Shown piece after piece: positions 37,565 through 49,886 of a DNA stretch of 64,000 bases. The notes beneath the pieces were generated by a model. That model was not told the DNA's origin, ran no database searches, and saw nothing but the letters and a program-made list of their open reading frames with translations. Position 1 is the stretch's first letter. The number at the start of each line of letters is the position of its first letter. The position numbers and the translations under genes are program-made. The DNA is from Hippophae tibetana. Taxonomy: Eukaryota; Streptophyta; Magnoliopsida; Rosales; Elaeagnaceae. The stretch is from assembly GCA_037013495.1 (NCBI GenBank), contig CM072803.1, positions 18,063,501-18,127,500 on the forward strand, written 5' to 3'.

Positions 37565-38234
37565 AGTCATAACCGCTTAAGTATAGGCTCCTAAAATCTA
37601 TTAATTTTTAGTTAACCAATAAATTATATTATTTTTAATAAAATTTAAAGATAATTTATTAATTTTTTTAATTAAAATTACTTTAATTTCATAAATAAAA
37701 TAAAATAATAATTTTACTTTAAATTATTATACTTTAATCACATCATTTTTTTATATTTATAAACACTTTAATCATTTTAATAAATTTTAATTATTTTAAT
37801 TTACTTTTTTTTTAAATCTTTTCATACATTTTCACTTTTAAACATCTACTTATTAAGATTTATATTATTTAAACCTAAGTTTTTGAAAGAAAAAATATGA
37901 TTAATACACAAATTAGTTAGAAATAACTAAAGTATTATAAATCCAACAATAATATGAGTAAATTGTATTAATTTTAAAAAATGATACTAATATATAGTAA
38001 AATTACTAAAATATCATGTTATCCTATTTATTATGTAGAAATACAATTTAATTTTTTTGTGATGTTTGAGAATTAGAAAGTAATTACTCTACTTTTACAA
38101 CAAAACTAATTTTTTAATGTAAAATAATTTGACATATTGATTTAATTATTCTTACATTATTCGTTTGAATGAGTAAAATATAATATATTTTTTCAGAATA
38201 TTTATATACTCGTGAATAAAACTTGAACCTTAAT
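37565..38234. other. AT-rich spacer
   Basis: Nothing was recognised. Confidence 0.4.
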
Positions 38235-38925
38235 GTTGTGTTTGGTTGGGCTGCAAAATGAGTCAGGAATGAAATCGATTCTTAAAGAAGAAAGAATCAC
38301 AATTACTTCTCCTCTCTTTAGGAATCATGATTTCATTTTTATCTCATTTTTTTCAATTTTTACACCACCCCAAATATAACCTTAAACTCAAATCTCAAAA
38401 CCCAAAACCTTAAATCTCAAAACCATAAACCATAAACCAAAAATCCTAAACCAAAAATCTCAAAAACCAAAACCAAAACCTAAAACCTTAAATCCAAAAT
38501 CCCCAAATCCCAAAACCCTAAATCCTAAAAACCTAAACCCCTAAACTTAAAATCTTAAAACCTAAATCTCAAAACCCTAAACCCTAAACCTCAAATCCCT
38601 AAACCCAAATCCCAAAGCCCAAAACCCTAAATCCAAAATCCTAAAACCCTAAAACCTTAAATCCTAAATCCTAAAACCTTAAACTCTAAATCTCAAACCT
38701 CAAAACCCTAAACCCTATTTAGAAAAATAATAATTTTAATAATATATTTTCATTTTAAGTAATAATTATTTAGAAAAATAATGATTTCAATAATTTATTT
38801 TGTCTGATGAAAAAATAATAATTAAATAATATTATTTAAATTTTACTAAATATTAAGATAATTTACAATTTTTTTCATTCCATTACAATGAAAAATCAAA
38901 CACTAATAATATCTAATCCTTCTAA
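38235..38925 (+). mobile_element. Tourist-like element carrying telomere-like repeats (copy 3)
   Basis: The left end TTGTGTTTGGTTGGGCTGC and the right end (read inward TTAGTGTTTGATTTTTCATT) are inverted. After gaatcatgatttcattttta, identical in type to copy 2, comes a long degenerate CCCTAAA-like array (about 38375-38715), then tatttagaaaaataataattttaataatatatttt as in copies 1 and 2. It is non-coding. The target duplication was not resolved. Confidence 0.75.
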
Positions 38926-39219
38926 TTATTTTTATACCATCTCTACACCACTAGTTAATGTGTAAATTTGTATTCCTACTATTACATTGGGTTGATTAGT
39001 CATAACCGGAACATCAATTCATGGCCAACGAATCAATAATTTCCTTAAAATATTTCTCTCAAAAAATTGTTCCTCAGTCTTGAATAAATTGAAATGATGA
39101 AAACAATTAATAGTGGAGCTACGGGGAAGAAATGGAAAACATATGTTTTTATTTTTTGTTTTTTTACTATCACTACACAATGTAGATTGATCTTCACCAT
39201 ATGTTATAAATTGATAAAT
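38926..39219. other. spacer left of the CACTA element
   Basis: Short overlapping open frames on both strands (39019-39276) run into the transposon end and are not supported as genes. Confidence 0.4.
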
Positions 39220-39241
39220 CACTACTACAAAAAGGGGTATA
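39220..39241 (+). repeat. CACTA left terminal inverted repeat
   Basis: 22 bp starting CACTACTACAAAAAGG; exact inverted match of 47899-47920. Beyond it lie subterminal palindromes with AGTCGGTT words to about 39345. Confidence 0.95.
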
Positions 39242-39604
39242 AAAGTCGGTTTTTAACCGACTTTAATTTTGTTTAAAGTCGGTTCTCTGAACCGACTTTA
39301 AATGTAGAGTCGGTTCACGGCATGAACCGACTCTACATTTTATTTGTTTTATTTTTTAATTTTATTTTTCGTATAACAGTATATATAAATAACATAAAAA
39401 CACTAAAATATAAATAATAATACTGAATAATTAACAATATAAATATATTTAATGACTTAATAATTAAATTTATTACAAAATCAAATAATGCATATAAATA
39501 ACTTCAATTACAAATAAAATAATGTCGTCAAATTATGCCATCGAGTAAGCTTGGTTGGCTTAGAATCTTGATTGGCCTTCACAAGCATTATGGGGAAAAA
39601 AAGC

Positions 39605-40145
39605 TGATCTATATAACAAATATTCTCCTACATACATGAGCACGTAAAACATACATAAAAAAAGTAGTCTAAACTTCAGACGTACGAATGAAGAAATTAA
39701 ATCATTATTGAGATTAGCACGTACAACGACATTCGATGAACTCATATTAGCATTATTAATCATTTGTGTATATATGAAGTTATCTGGAATCTTTACTACT
39801 ATTTTTTAATGCTATATATAATGAACTCTAAATATGAAATCAATTGCATGTAATTTCGATTTCTTGGCTAAGCTTGTGTGAGTTTTGGTGCCCTTAAACA
39901 TATGGAACACGTTCATATGCACCAAAACTCATACAAACCAAGAAACAAATCGGATCGACGTACGTACACCTGATTTGTACATTTAGAACTCATTATATAT
40001 CATTAAAAATACTAGCAGAGATTCCAGATAAATTCATATTTATAAACAATGCATTCCCCTAAATACATGAGCATATATATGATTAATCATCATCAACCAA
40101 GTGATTTCAGACACAAGAATAGATATAGAAGGCCAAATCATTAAA
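39605..40145. repeat. long imperfect hairpin plus direct repeat near the CACTA left end
   Basis: About 39778-39902 and 39918-40033 are inverted copies: the inner arms are gagttttggtgc and gcaccaaaactc around a 15-bp central spacer with catatg on both sides. The outer arms share ttatctggaatctttac-type and ataatga(a/g)(c/t)tctaaat words. Outside the hairpin, about 39605-39710 and 40040-40145 are direct copies (tattctcctacatacatgag against attcccctaaatacatgagc). It lies just 3' of the Ulp1-gene stop codon, so it may be part of that transcript. Confidence 0.75.
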
Positions 40146-40170
40146 AAATTTACTGTTATGTTGTCATATG

Positions 40171-43100
40171 CTATTCAAGATCATCAGAATCTTCTTCTAA
40201 TTCTTCTTGCGATGATATAATTTGAACCATGTGTTCTGCCCATTCCTCTCGTAAATCATCAAAAATTTGCTGGTCGTAACCCGTCTTGTTCCAACCAAAG
40301 AACTACATGTATTCAAAATCAAAATAAGAATATGATTTCATTTATTTACAAAAACAAACTCAAATATGTTAAAACTTGTATGTATATGGGTAAAATATAT
40401 TACCACATCATCAATTGGAATTTTGATATTTGTGATGATTTCACTCATAAACTTCATGACATAATAACCACACATAACTCCATTATTTTGTTGTGGAACC
40501 TACAAAAAAAGTGCATGTATACATGAATTTTCATATTCGAACATCCTTATTATTTAATTGTAAAATTAATAAAATTATTAATATTGAATTGTACATACCA
40601 TAACTTTTGTCCATATAAGCTTATGAGATTTTTTAAGGACAATGCCCCTAGACTTGTTCCACAACTTCCATGCCCTGTCAAGATATAAAACGATTAGTTT
40701 TTATTAAATATTACAAAAAATAATAGAAAAAACTAATATGTAACTAAATATAACTCTTACATTTCAACAACTGCTTTTGTATCTTTACTCAGTTCTATGG
40801 AAGCTGAGTCACAGTACCAAGCATGATTATTGAACATATCAATGATTACCAACATCTAATGATCTTGGCCTTGTTCAAACCTTAATGGCCAAGGGATTAT
40901 CAACTTTTGATTTCTACTAAGCGTTAATGCTCTATCACATAATTGTTTAGCTCTGATGCTAACATCCTTCTCTTGATATTGATTAACATATGAAGAATCA
41001 TAGAACATTGCTAAATGTGATGAGTGATTATGTTGAAGTCGATAATAGCAAGCCCTATATATGTATATATATAATTAGATAATATAAATATAATTATATA
41101 TGTTCTGCATAAATAAAAGAAAACTAACTAGATTGAGGACTCACCTTTTCCACACTTGAATTATACTTAAATCGATCATTTGATATTCAAATATTTGCAA
41201 CAAGCACTCGATCGATATATAAGTTTGGCCGATGTCTACACCAGAAATTTCAATAGGAAGTGGCACAGTCCATCCATCATTTATGCTAGATGCCCTCCCA
41301 ACAATAGTCATCAAACTGCCAAGATTTCTACTGAACTGTAATGCATAAGTATGACTATACTTTTTCCAAGGCTTCTTCTTGAATGACTTGGTGCACGATG
41401 ATTGGCCACTAGTCATAGATTTAGCACGAGATACTTGCTTGGTATCTCTTAAATGTGCCGCATTTAAGAGTTCTGGTATAATAGACTACCAAAAAAGTAT
41501 CATATATGTATTTTAAGTAACAATATAAGATCACATTAAATAATAGTAGTAAACAAGTGTTATTTTTTAAGTTAAAAAATAGTACCATGTCAAAATTTAG
41601 AACAACTTGAATCGACGACCAAGCCACATACTGTCCAACCGCCTCTTGGACTGTGGTAGCATCAGAAGGCACAAGTAGTGGACAATCATGAAACAATGAT
41701 TGATCAATTACTATTCGCCAATGATTAGGAAAATATTGATTATGAATCATCCGATCATCGCTCAATTGTTGTACCGTTCCAATAGCAACATAGTCCGTTG
41801 ACGAAGGATGTTTCAACAAACATTTCATATTCTGTAAAAAATGTAAGTGTTATATATAAAAAATAAAACATATAATAAGAATTTAAAAATTAAAATCTTA
41901 CCACATATGATTCATCAAATAGAGGAGGACTCTCATGTGGGGTAGCTATTGGATGTACATTCTCACCAATATGTTCATCTTGGCTTGATTTATGGTAAGA
42001 ATGTGCAGATTGCATTGGAGAAAATGAACCACTACTTGATTGCATGTGCATTCCTGACATATAATGAGGACCAATAGGATGGCTATATCCCATACTGGAT
42101 GTATTTTGAGCACAATGAGATTGTGTGGATGGCATGCCTGGCATGGATGGTGGCATGCTTGGCATGGATTGTGGCATGCCTGGAATGGAAGGTGGTATGC
42201 CTGGCATGGATGGTTGCATGCTTGGCCAATATGGCATGCCCTGGTTGTAGCATGATGCCATGGCTGACAATTGTTGTGATTGATGTTCTTTTAAAGTGGC
42301 AATCTCACTCATCACGGAGGCCTTAAAGGAGTTGAATTCTTCTTCAATTTTAGTGTATTTCTCCTTACTTACCGTCTGAGGCTTATGTTTTGGAATTTTA
42401 AAATACTCCAAAGCACCATCATATTGGCTACCTCCCCTAACACGACCAGGATGATCGCGTCCGATTGCATGATATAAAGCATCTCTCCCAGGCTCTTCGA
42501 TTATTTCACCCCTGTATAGTTTTTCTTGAACAGCTCTCTACAAATAATAAAGCACACAAACATATCATTCATTATTACATCAATTATTAAGTATCAGTCA
42601 GACTTTTTATCAAACGAAATTACTAACCAACTTATTTAATTATTCTTTTCCTCGTTGACTCATCGGTCTTGCATTCTTCGTTTTGGGAGTCTTTGTTTCT
42701 ATGTACAATTCCATTCGGGTAACAGGTCTACCCAATTCAGCTTCCTACATAAATTAGGAAAATTTTATTAACAATGACATGAAATTAAATTGAGAAAAAT
42801 TAATATAAAAATATTTATAAAATTAAGACAAATTAATAATACCATTCGAAATCTAACTTCAGGATTTGAAGACCTCCCAGTACGGTTAGGAAGAATGTTA
42901 TGCATTTGGACATTCTGGTGATCTTCTCTAATAATTTGAAATTCTTCTGAACGTCTATAATCCACAAAGTCTTTCCAAACTTGAGGTGTAATCCAGGGGT
43001 GTCCTTCAGGGATTTTGTATATCACATTCTCATAAAGTGTTTCCAAATATGGAAACACATAATTTTTCGCCAATCTAGAAGTCTTGTATTCCTTCCACGC

Positions 43101-43498
43101 CTTATTTGCAATCTTATAACACTTGCCCTACCAATTGTCATCGACTTTGTAACGATTCTGTAAAAACACAGTACAAAAGATTAGATACAATCAATATATA
43201 TAATATATATATTGATTATAAAATATAAGAGACTTACATAAATGGTTATCTATATTTTAAACTTTTCTGCATCGGCAACCTCATACCAATGATTTATATT
43301 GATTGGTATACTGGACTTTGCCAGTCGACCAATAGAAGATTTCAATTGTTGACCATTTTCCCCTAGTGGATTACCAATAGCATCAAATTTAACGGGTATT
43401 CTATCATCTGGGTTAAGTGGAGCATCAGGTATATTCGCCCAACCCCTTCTTTTCAAATACCCCAATGGATCATTTGGATCTACAAGCTGAATATCCAT
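40171..43498 (-). pseudogene. CACTA second gene: TNP1-like protein with C-terminal Ulp1-type cysteine protease domain
   Basis: A multi-exon minus-strand gene. It starts at MDIQLVDPNDPLGYLKRRGW (ATG 43498-43496), followed by exons at about 43160-42840, 42745-42610, 42540-41900, 41828-41580, 41485-41141, 41085-40760, 40677-40610, 40590-40400 and 40308-40171. The N-terminal half looks like the plant En/Spm transposase-24 type. A low-complexity stretch (about 42120-42240) repeats MPGMP/SMP. The C-terminal exons resemble a C48 (Ulp1/SENP) peptidase: QDH-stop-MLVIIDM, AWYCDSAS, then VPQQNNGVMCGYYVMKFM, i.e. candidate His, Asp, Gln and Cys catalytic residues in the right order. In-frame stops occur at 43250-43252, near 43130, near 42650 and at 40856-40858. 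The last replaces the Trp expected after the catalytic His. Not functional as it stands. Confidence 0.8.
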
Positions 43499-43598
43499 GA
43501 AATATCTGCAAAAAGTGGAGAAATATAAATTAATTGACAATTTTAGGAACACACATATATACAAGAGTTATTACAACAATATAGAACATACATTATGT

Positions 43599-46500
43599 TT
43601 AATTAGGTTGTTGATCGTATACATATATTCCTTCACAATCACTACGAGTCCATGTCGAAGAATCATCATCATCAATTAGATCATCACGTACATTAGGCAA
43701 TTTATTTGAGAAATTACTAATATTGATTAATGTATCAAGCATAGAGTCATCATCTTCTACAACATCACAATGGTAAAACTCTTTTTGTGGAGGCGTTAAC
43801 ACAACAGACCATATTGGATCAATTTGATTGCTCACGTAAAATACTTGCTTTGCATGAAGTGCTAATGTGAAAGGATCGTCTGTGTGACTTATCCTGGATA
43901 AATTTACAAGAGTAAATCCAAAATCATCTATTTTATATCCAACATTGATAACATCTTCGACCCAATCACACAAGAATACTGTCTCATGGAAGACCTCATA
44001 ATCCAATTCCCAAATCTCTTGTATTATACCATAATATGTTCTATCAGAAAGGACAAGATTAGCATCTTTTGAACTGGCAAATTGCATAGTTTGTGCAACC
44101 ATCTTCACCCCACTATTTTGATTTACTCGGACTTTGTCCCTAGCTTGAGTCGTAAACCTCGATCCATTTATTGTGAAACTATGAAATGATTTGACATCGA
44201 ATTTTGGGCCATGTGCAAGCCATTGTAAACTTTCTGATATTTTATGATTGGGTTTCTTGAGTTCACCTCGAATCTATGTATACAAAAACACGAAATGTGT
44301 TTAGAGCAAAGTTTTAAAACATTGAATATATATAGGAAGATACATACATGATTTTTTGTTTGTGACACTTACGTGGTTGCGAAACCAATTAATAAGCTCT
44401 CGCTTATGTTCATCATACAACCATTTTTCTCCTCCTTTTTTTTTATAACGAGGATCGATCTTCAATAAGTTTAAATGCATCCTGTAACGTTATTAAATAT
44501 ATATTAAGTTATATATCATCATTAATAGTTAAATAAAATATGAAACAATGAACATCACTTACTCTATGTACGGTTGTGCCTCGTTATTATTTACCAAAAT
44601 GATTCGGTGTGCTTTTTCCCATCGAGTGCGATCAATAAATAATTTCTTACTTCCACCAAGCATAGGGTTACCTACTTAGATCATGTGACGTTCTAAGAAT
44701 AACTTGTGCGTAGGATTCCCAATTTCAGTGCAACCACTAAAGTATTCAGAACAAAACTCAATGACCTCTTCAGCAATGTAGCATTCCACCATGCATCCTT
44801 CAGGTCTATATCTATTATTTACATATCCTTTAAGGACTTGCATATATCTCTCAAAAGGATACATCCACCTTAAGTAAGTAGGACCACATAATTGAACCTC
44901 TCGAACTAAATGAACACATAAGTGAATCATTATATCGAAGAAAGAAGGAGGAAAATATTTTTCAATTAGACACAAAGTTTCTACAATTTCTTTCTGTAAA
45001 GAATTTAACTCGCCAATTGATATAGATTTCTTGCATATGGTATTGAAGAATGAACAAAGCCGAATTATTGATATTCGAACATGTTTTGGAAGAATTGATC
45101 TAATAGCAACTGGTAATAATTGTTGCATTAAGATATGACAGTCATGTGATTTCAATCCATACAGTCTCTTATCGGTGATAGACACAAAATTTCTTAAGTT
45201 GGATGAGTAACCATCAGGAACTTTCACACCTTCCAAACATTTACAAAACACATCCTTCTCTTTTTTTGACATTGTATATGATGCTGGTGGCAAGTATGTT
45301 CGATTCTTATCATTTTCCACCCTTGGTTCCAATTCAGGTCGTATGCCTAGTTTCTTTAAATCCAATCTTGCTTTAATGCCATCCTTTGTTTTTCCAGGTA
45401 TATTAAGTAAAGTGCCAATCAAGCTTTCACATACATTCTTCTCAATGTGCATGACATCTAAGATGTGACGAATGTGTAGGTCTTTCCAATAAGGCAATTC
45501 CCAAAATATTGATTTTTTTTCCAACAACCATTCGGTTCAAAATCTTTTTCATTTTCACCAATTTCATTAGTTGACCTCCTTCGTTTCCCAGACTTGGTGA
45601 GTTTTTTTTTCATCTTTCCATATCGTTTGAATGTCATCCCATTCAATTGCCTTAATATCTCAATACCTCGCAAAGGTCGAGTTGCATGATCATGATCTTC
45701 TTCACCATCGAACAGTTTCTTTTGGTATCTAAACTTGTGTCCAGATGGAAAAAATCTCCTATGTTTTCTATAAGACATCTTTCGTCCGTGAACAAGATAC
45801 TTTGCAGAAGTTCCATCACTACATATAGGACATCCCTTGTAACCTTTTGTTGCATGTCCTGATAAGTTTCCATAGGCAGGAAAATCATTAATTGTCCATA
45901 AAAGAACCCCCTTCAAGTTAAAGTATTCTTCTTTATATGCATCGTAAACATTTACACCATCATTCCACAACGTCTTTAAATCATCTATCAGAGGCTGCAA
46001 ATATACATCAATATCAACACCGGGTTGTTTCGGTCCTGAGATCAATAATGTTAACATCATGAATTTTCTTTTCATACACAACCAGGGAGGAAGGTTGTAT
46101 ATTACCATAATTACTGGCCAACAACTATATCTACTACTGAGGGAACTATGTGGATTAATTCCATCAGCAGCAATGGCAAGACGCAGATTGCGCGGATCAG
46201 ATGAAAATTGAGGAGATAAATTATCTACTACTTTCCAATTTGGAGAATCACAAGGATGACGTAGCACCCCATCATCAGATCGATTATCTGAATGCCAAGT
46301 CAACATCTTTGATGTATATTTACTATTGAACAACCTTTGAAAGCGAGGGATCGGAGGAAAGTACCAAAGAACCTTTGCAGGCACGCCTTTTTTATGTGTT
46401 GTACTCTCATTTGTACCATGCTTCCATCTCGATTCTTTACACATAGGACAATCATGTAATGTCTCATATTCTTTTCTATAAAGAATGCAATCATTAGGAC

Positions 46501-47107
46501 AAGCGTGAATCTTATGATATTCCATGCCAAATCGACTAAGAGATTTCTTCACTTCATACATTGAAGATGGCAATTCAATACCCTCAGGAAACATATCGAC
46601 TAGTAGAGTTAGTAATTTTGTGAATCCCTTGTCAGAAAAACCATGTTTTGCCTTGACATTGTACAAATGAACCAATCCTGACATCTTAGTGTATTTTTTG
46701 CATTTTGGATACAACGGTTTTTCGGCATCTTCTATAAGTTTATTAAAGGTTTCGGGATCATCCTCGCGTAATTCATCTTCAACACCACGAAACATATTTT
46801 CTGTCTGTACATTATGATATGATGTATGTAATCCACCCACATTCTTATTATACTTTTCTCCATGAGTATTATCAATATTTTCTCCATGATAATACCAACA
46901 TTTATAGCTCAATAGAATACCATTACGGATAAGGTGATACTTAACCTCATCAAATTCATGAAATCACTCATTTTTACATTTAACGCATGGGCATCGAATC
47001 ATACTACTTCCAGTATTACTAGTTCTACAAGCAAATTCCATGAAACTTTCAACTCCAGAAATATAGTCTTGCTCAATTCTACACTTTGACATCCAAGATT
47101 TGTTCAT
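43599..47107 (-). pseudogene. CACTA transposase (TNP2 type) with stops and a frameshift
   Basis: Minus-strand start at 47107 (MNKSWMSKCRIEQDYISG). Domains in order: a transposase-associated zinc-type domain (CPCVKCKNE, about 47000-46965); the main TNP2 transposase domain (484-codon frame at 46912-45458, with AIAADGINPHSSLSSRYSCW, NDFPAYGNLSGHATKGYKGC and PICSDGTS); a second part (45527-44676) with LDVMHIEKNVCESLIGTLLN and LKSHDCHILMQQLLPVAIRS; and, after introns, a C-terminal DUF4216-type part (43599-44280) with FLCDWVEDVINVGYKIDDFG and QVFYV. Defects: TGA at 46964-46966, a one-base frame change in the T8 run at 45513-45520 (A8 on the coding strand), and TAA at 44676-44678. The domain order is that of En/Spm TNP2. 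Confidence 0.9.
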
Positions 47108-47898
47108 TTTCTATTAATGACATTAATTAAACATATTACTTAATTATGTATTATTATATATAAATTTCCTAATTATTAGAATATATATCAAAACATACAT
47201 AATGCAAAATAGTTATCATTTTAATCATTTTACAAAACCATTTATATACAAATTAAAAAATAAGCAGTTCATGTTTCATGAATATATATATAAAAACCAA
47301 TCACGCGGTTGATTCTAATTTCTAAGCATGTTACTATATCATAATTACAAAGTAATATTAATTATACGTATAAATAAATTTATCCAAGCAAACCCACAAA
47401 ACATTTCACATATTATTGAATACATACAAGTAATAATTCAAACATTATTATTACAAGCAAACAAAAAACATAACTAAATCAAAAATTTATACAAAAATAC
47501 GCTGTTCCTAATTAACACGCTGATAAATTAGCACAAATTTCACGCTGTTCCTAATATACCCATAAACAGATTTTAACATTTTGCTAAAAAAAAAGAAGAA
47601 CTGACAGATAATATTGTGAGAAGAGAAAACTTACAAACGCCCGTTCAAATGGTGGTTGGAGGTGGCCGGAAATGTAGAACGAAGGTGGCACACGGTTAAG
47701 ATTTTGGGAGAAAATGGGAGTGAGGAAAGGAGAGAAAGAAGAAAACTGGAAATCTGCGTACAAAATGAGATGTTAGGGCATATATTAGGTGGATAGCGTC
47801 TGTTAACTACGTCAACTGACGCTATGTTACGTGGACAACCGACTTTAAATTCATTAAAAGTCGGTTTTTGGTAAAAACCGACTTTAGACATCGACTTA

Positions 47899-47920
47899 TA
47901 TACCCCTTTTTGTAGTAGTG
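47899..47920 (-). repeat. CACTA right terminal inverted repeat
   Basis: Inverted perfect copy of 39220-39241. Inside it, 47837-47895 repeats AACCGACTTT and AAAGTCGGTTTTT palindromes. Confidence 0.95.
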
Positions 47921-47923
47921 AAT

Positions 47924-49764
47924 AGGGAAGCATAAGTAAACAAAAAAATTAAATTATGTAAATAAATAATAATGATTAATGTAAATAAAAAACAATAAAA
48001 AACAAACTATATATTTTATAATTTTTTAATGTAAAAAATCTACTCTTAATAAATATACTTTAAAAACAATATATTAATCATCAAATAAAGAGTACAAATA
48101 TCACGTCTAAACCAAAACCTCAAATCCATCGGTTAAATATCTTTGTCAAATGATAAAAACCAATTAAAAATATCTTGGTAATACAAATATATTAACATTG
48201 TATCACCTTTGATTCAAATATACCACAAAATTTAATTCATTAAAAGTAAAAAAAATCTTAAAATATTTAAAATTTAATGTTCATCCTCAGATTAACATAG
48301 TGACTTAAATGGAACATTTTTCAATGATAAAAATATAATAAAATTTAATTTATTGATATATTTAAAATAAACTTAGTAATTTAATAATATATTTGTAAAT
48401 TTATCCTATTAATAATAAACAAAGTTACTGCAGATCATTCAAACAAATATAACGTATGTTCAAAAGGGCATCTTGCTATATTCTTCAAACACAAGCTCAC
48501 AAATACTGTCTAAAATCAGAAGATGGCCTGAATTATGGCTTCCAAACTCTCTCTTAATCGGCTAGAGGAAAGAGGGTAACATATATTACCAAACCCTAGT
48601 ATCACACCAAATTTTAATAATATTAGAAATGTTTAAATAGTAAACCAAATAATTAGCATCCTAATTTAATAAAAAAACAACATATTTTATAACCATAATA
48701 TTATTACAAATACAAACCTAATTTTACTAAGACATTTTGAAACCAACTAAATAAAAAAGTTCATTTGTACTCAAAATGAAACCAAGTTCTTCAAATAAAA
48801 AATTTCTCTAAATACTAAATGATTGACGCCAAAAGCCCCGAAGTGTAAACATTTGTTGCAAATATCAATCAATTTTAAACAATGCTTGAGCTTGTCTAAT
48901 AAAAATTGTAATAAAATGCTAAATTTTACTTTACTAGGAGATTCATTCCCAAGCTTCATCTACTTATTAGCACTATTGTCTTTAACGGTTAAAATATATT
49001 TCTCTTCCTCAAACGAAGTATTTAGCACAAATATAATCGATGTAGACTAATTTACCAAATAAGAAGCATTACAAGTTTTACTCTAAAAAAATATACTCAA
49101 AAATAGCCTGAAAAGAGCATGTGACATGCTCTTTTCAAAAGAGTTAAACTCTCTAAGTTAAGCCACAAAATAATAACGAATTCTTAATTTCATATTTTGC
49201 CTCCGGTATAAAATAAACTCAAAATTAAATCAAAGAATCATAGCCCAAAATTTGAAAACCAATCAAATGATTAGAAGCGTAAAAAATTAAAAGAATAAAC
49301 TTGATTAATCCCAAATATAATAGATAAATTACACTGCAAAAAAAAGCTCACTGAGTGTCTTATAATTATGATCTATTGTAAAAGAATTTAACATATAAGA
49401 TGATTAGTAACTTGTCTTATAAGAAAATATTATAAGATGATCACCAACCATTAAAATCAAGTTAATTAAATATTACTATGTAGAATATATAAGTTCTAAA
49501 ATTTACACACATGTATATGCACCATTCTTATCTCAATTGCTTTAACTTTATTGGTGTGTATAGATCCTTATTTGAGAATTACACAAGATAATTAATATTT
49601 TAAAGATAGATAATCGAGAAATATTACATATATATATGTTAACATATTGAAAGTTTATTTAGTTATGAATTGAATTAGCTGGGGATGAATAAATAATAAG
49701 CAAAAATATGAAAAATTAAAATTTATATAGATAACCAGACATACAATCACATGTATATAAATAT
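47924..49764. other. AT-rich region, two unassigned low-quality coding remnants
   Basis: Around 48470-48600 the composition is more mixed, and around 48770-49040 the minus strand gives broken frames with FEEEKYIL and LLDKLKHCLKLIDICNKC. They might be retroelement or gene relics; I could not assign them. Confidence 0.35.
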
Positions 49765-49886
49765 ATGCTAGGAAAGTTCTCATCTTCCCTAGAATTCTTA
49801 GCATCATTGAAGGTCTTTGGCTTGAGAACTTCTACCTTGTTGGCCTTAATGATGGTGGTTGTGTTAGTTCCCGAGGCCATAGACCG

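Larger units (their letters stand above)
39217..47923 (-). mobile_element. complete CACTA (En/Spm-type) transposon, 8701 bp
   Basis: The element is 39220-47920. Both ends read CACTACTACAAAAAGGGG inward and stay identical for 22 bp. AAT flanks both sides (39217-39219 and 47921-47923), the 3-bp duplication of this superfamily. Subterminal regions (about 39243-39345 and 47835-47895) hold repeated palindromic words of the type AAGTCGGTT/AACCGACTT, the usual transposase binding sites. Two genes lie inside on the minus strand: a TNP2-type transposase (43599-47107) and a second gene ending in a Ulp1-like protease domain (40171-43498). Both have stop codons, so the element looks non-autonomous although its ends could still be mobilised in trans. 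Confidence 0.96.

Noticed and set aside
42064-42326. Plus-strand open frames with repeated AWHGW/ACLAWM
   Set aside because: They are the antisense of the MPGMP repeat of the CACTA second gene; the regularity comes from the DNA repeat, not from a protein.
45652-46530. Additional minus-strand frames of 76-78 codons inside the CACTA transposase
   Set aside because: They overlap the 484-codon transposase frame in another phase and are shadows.
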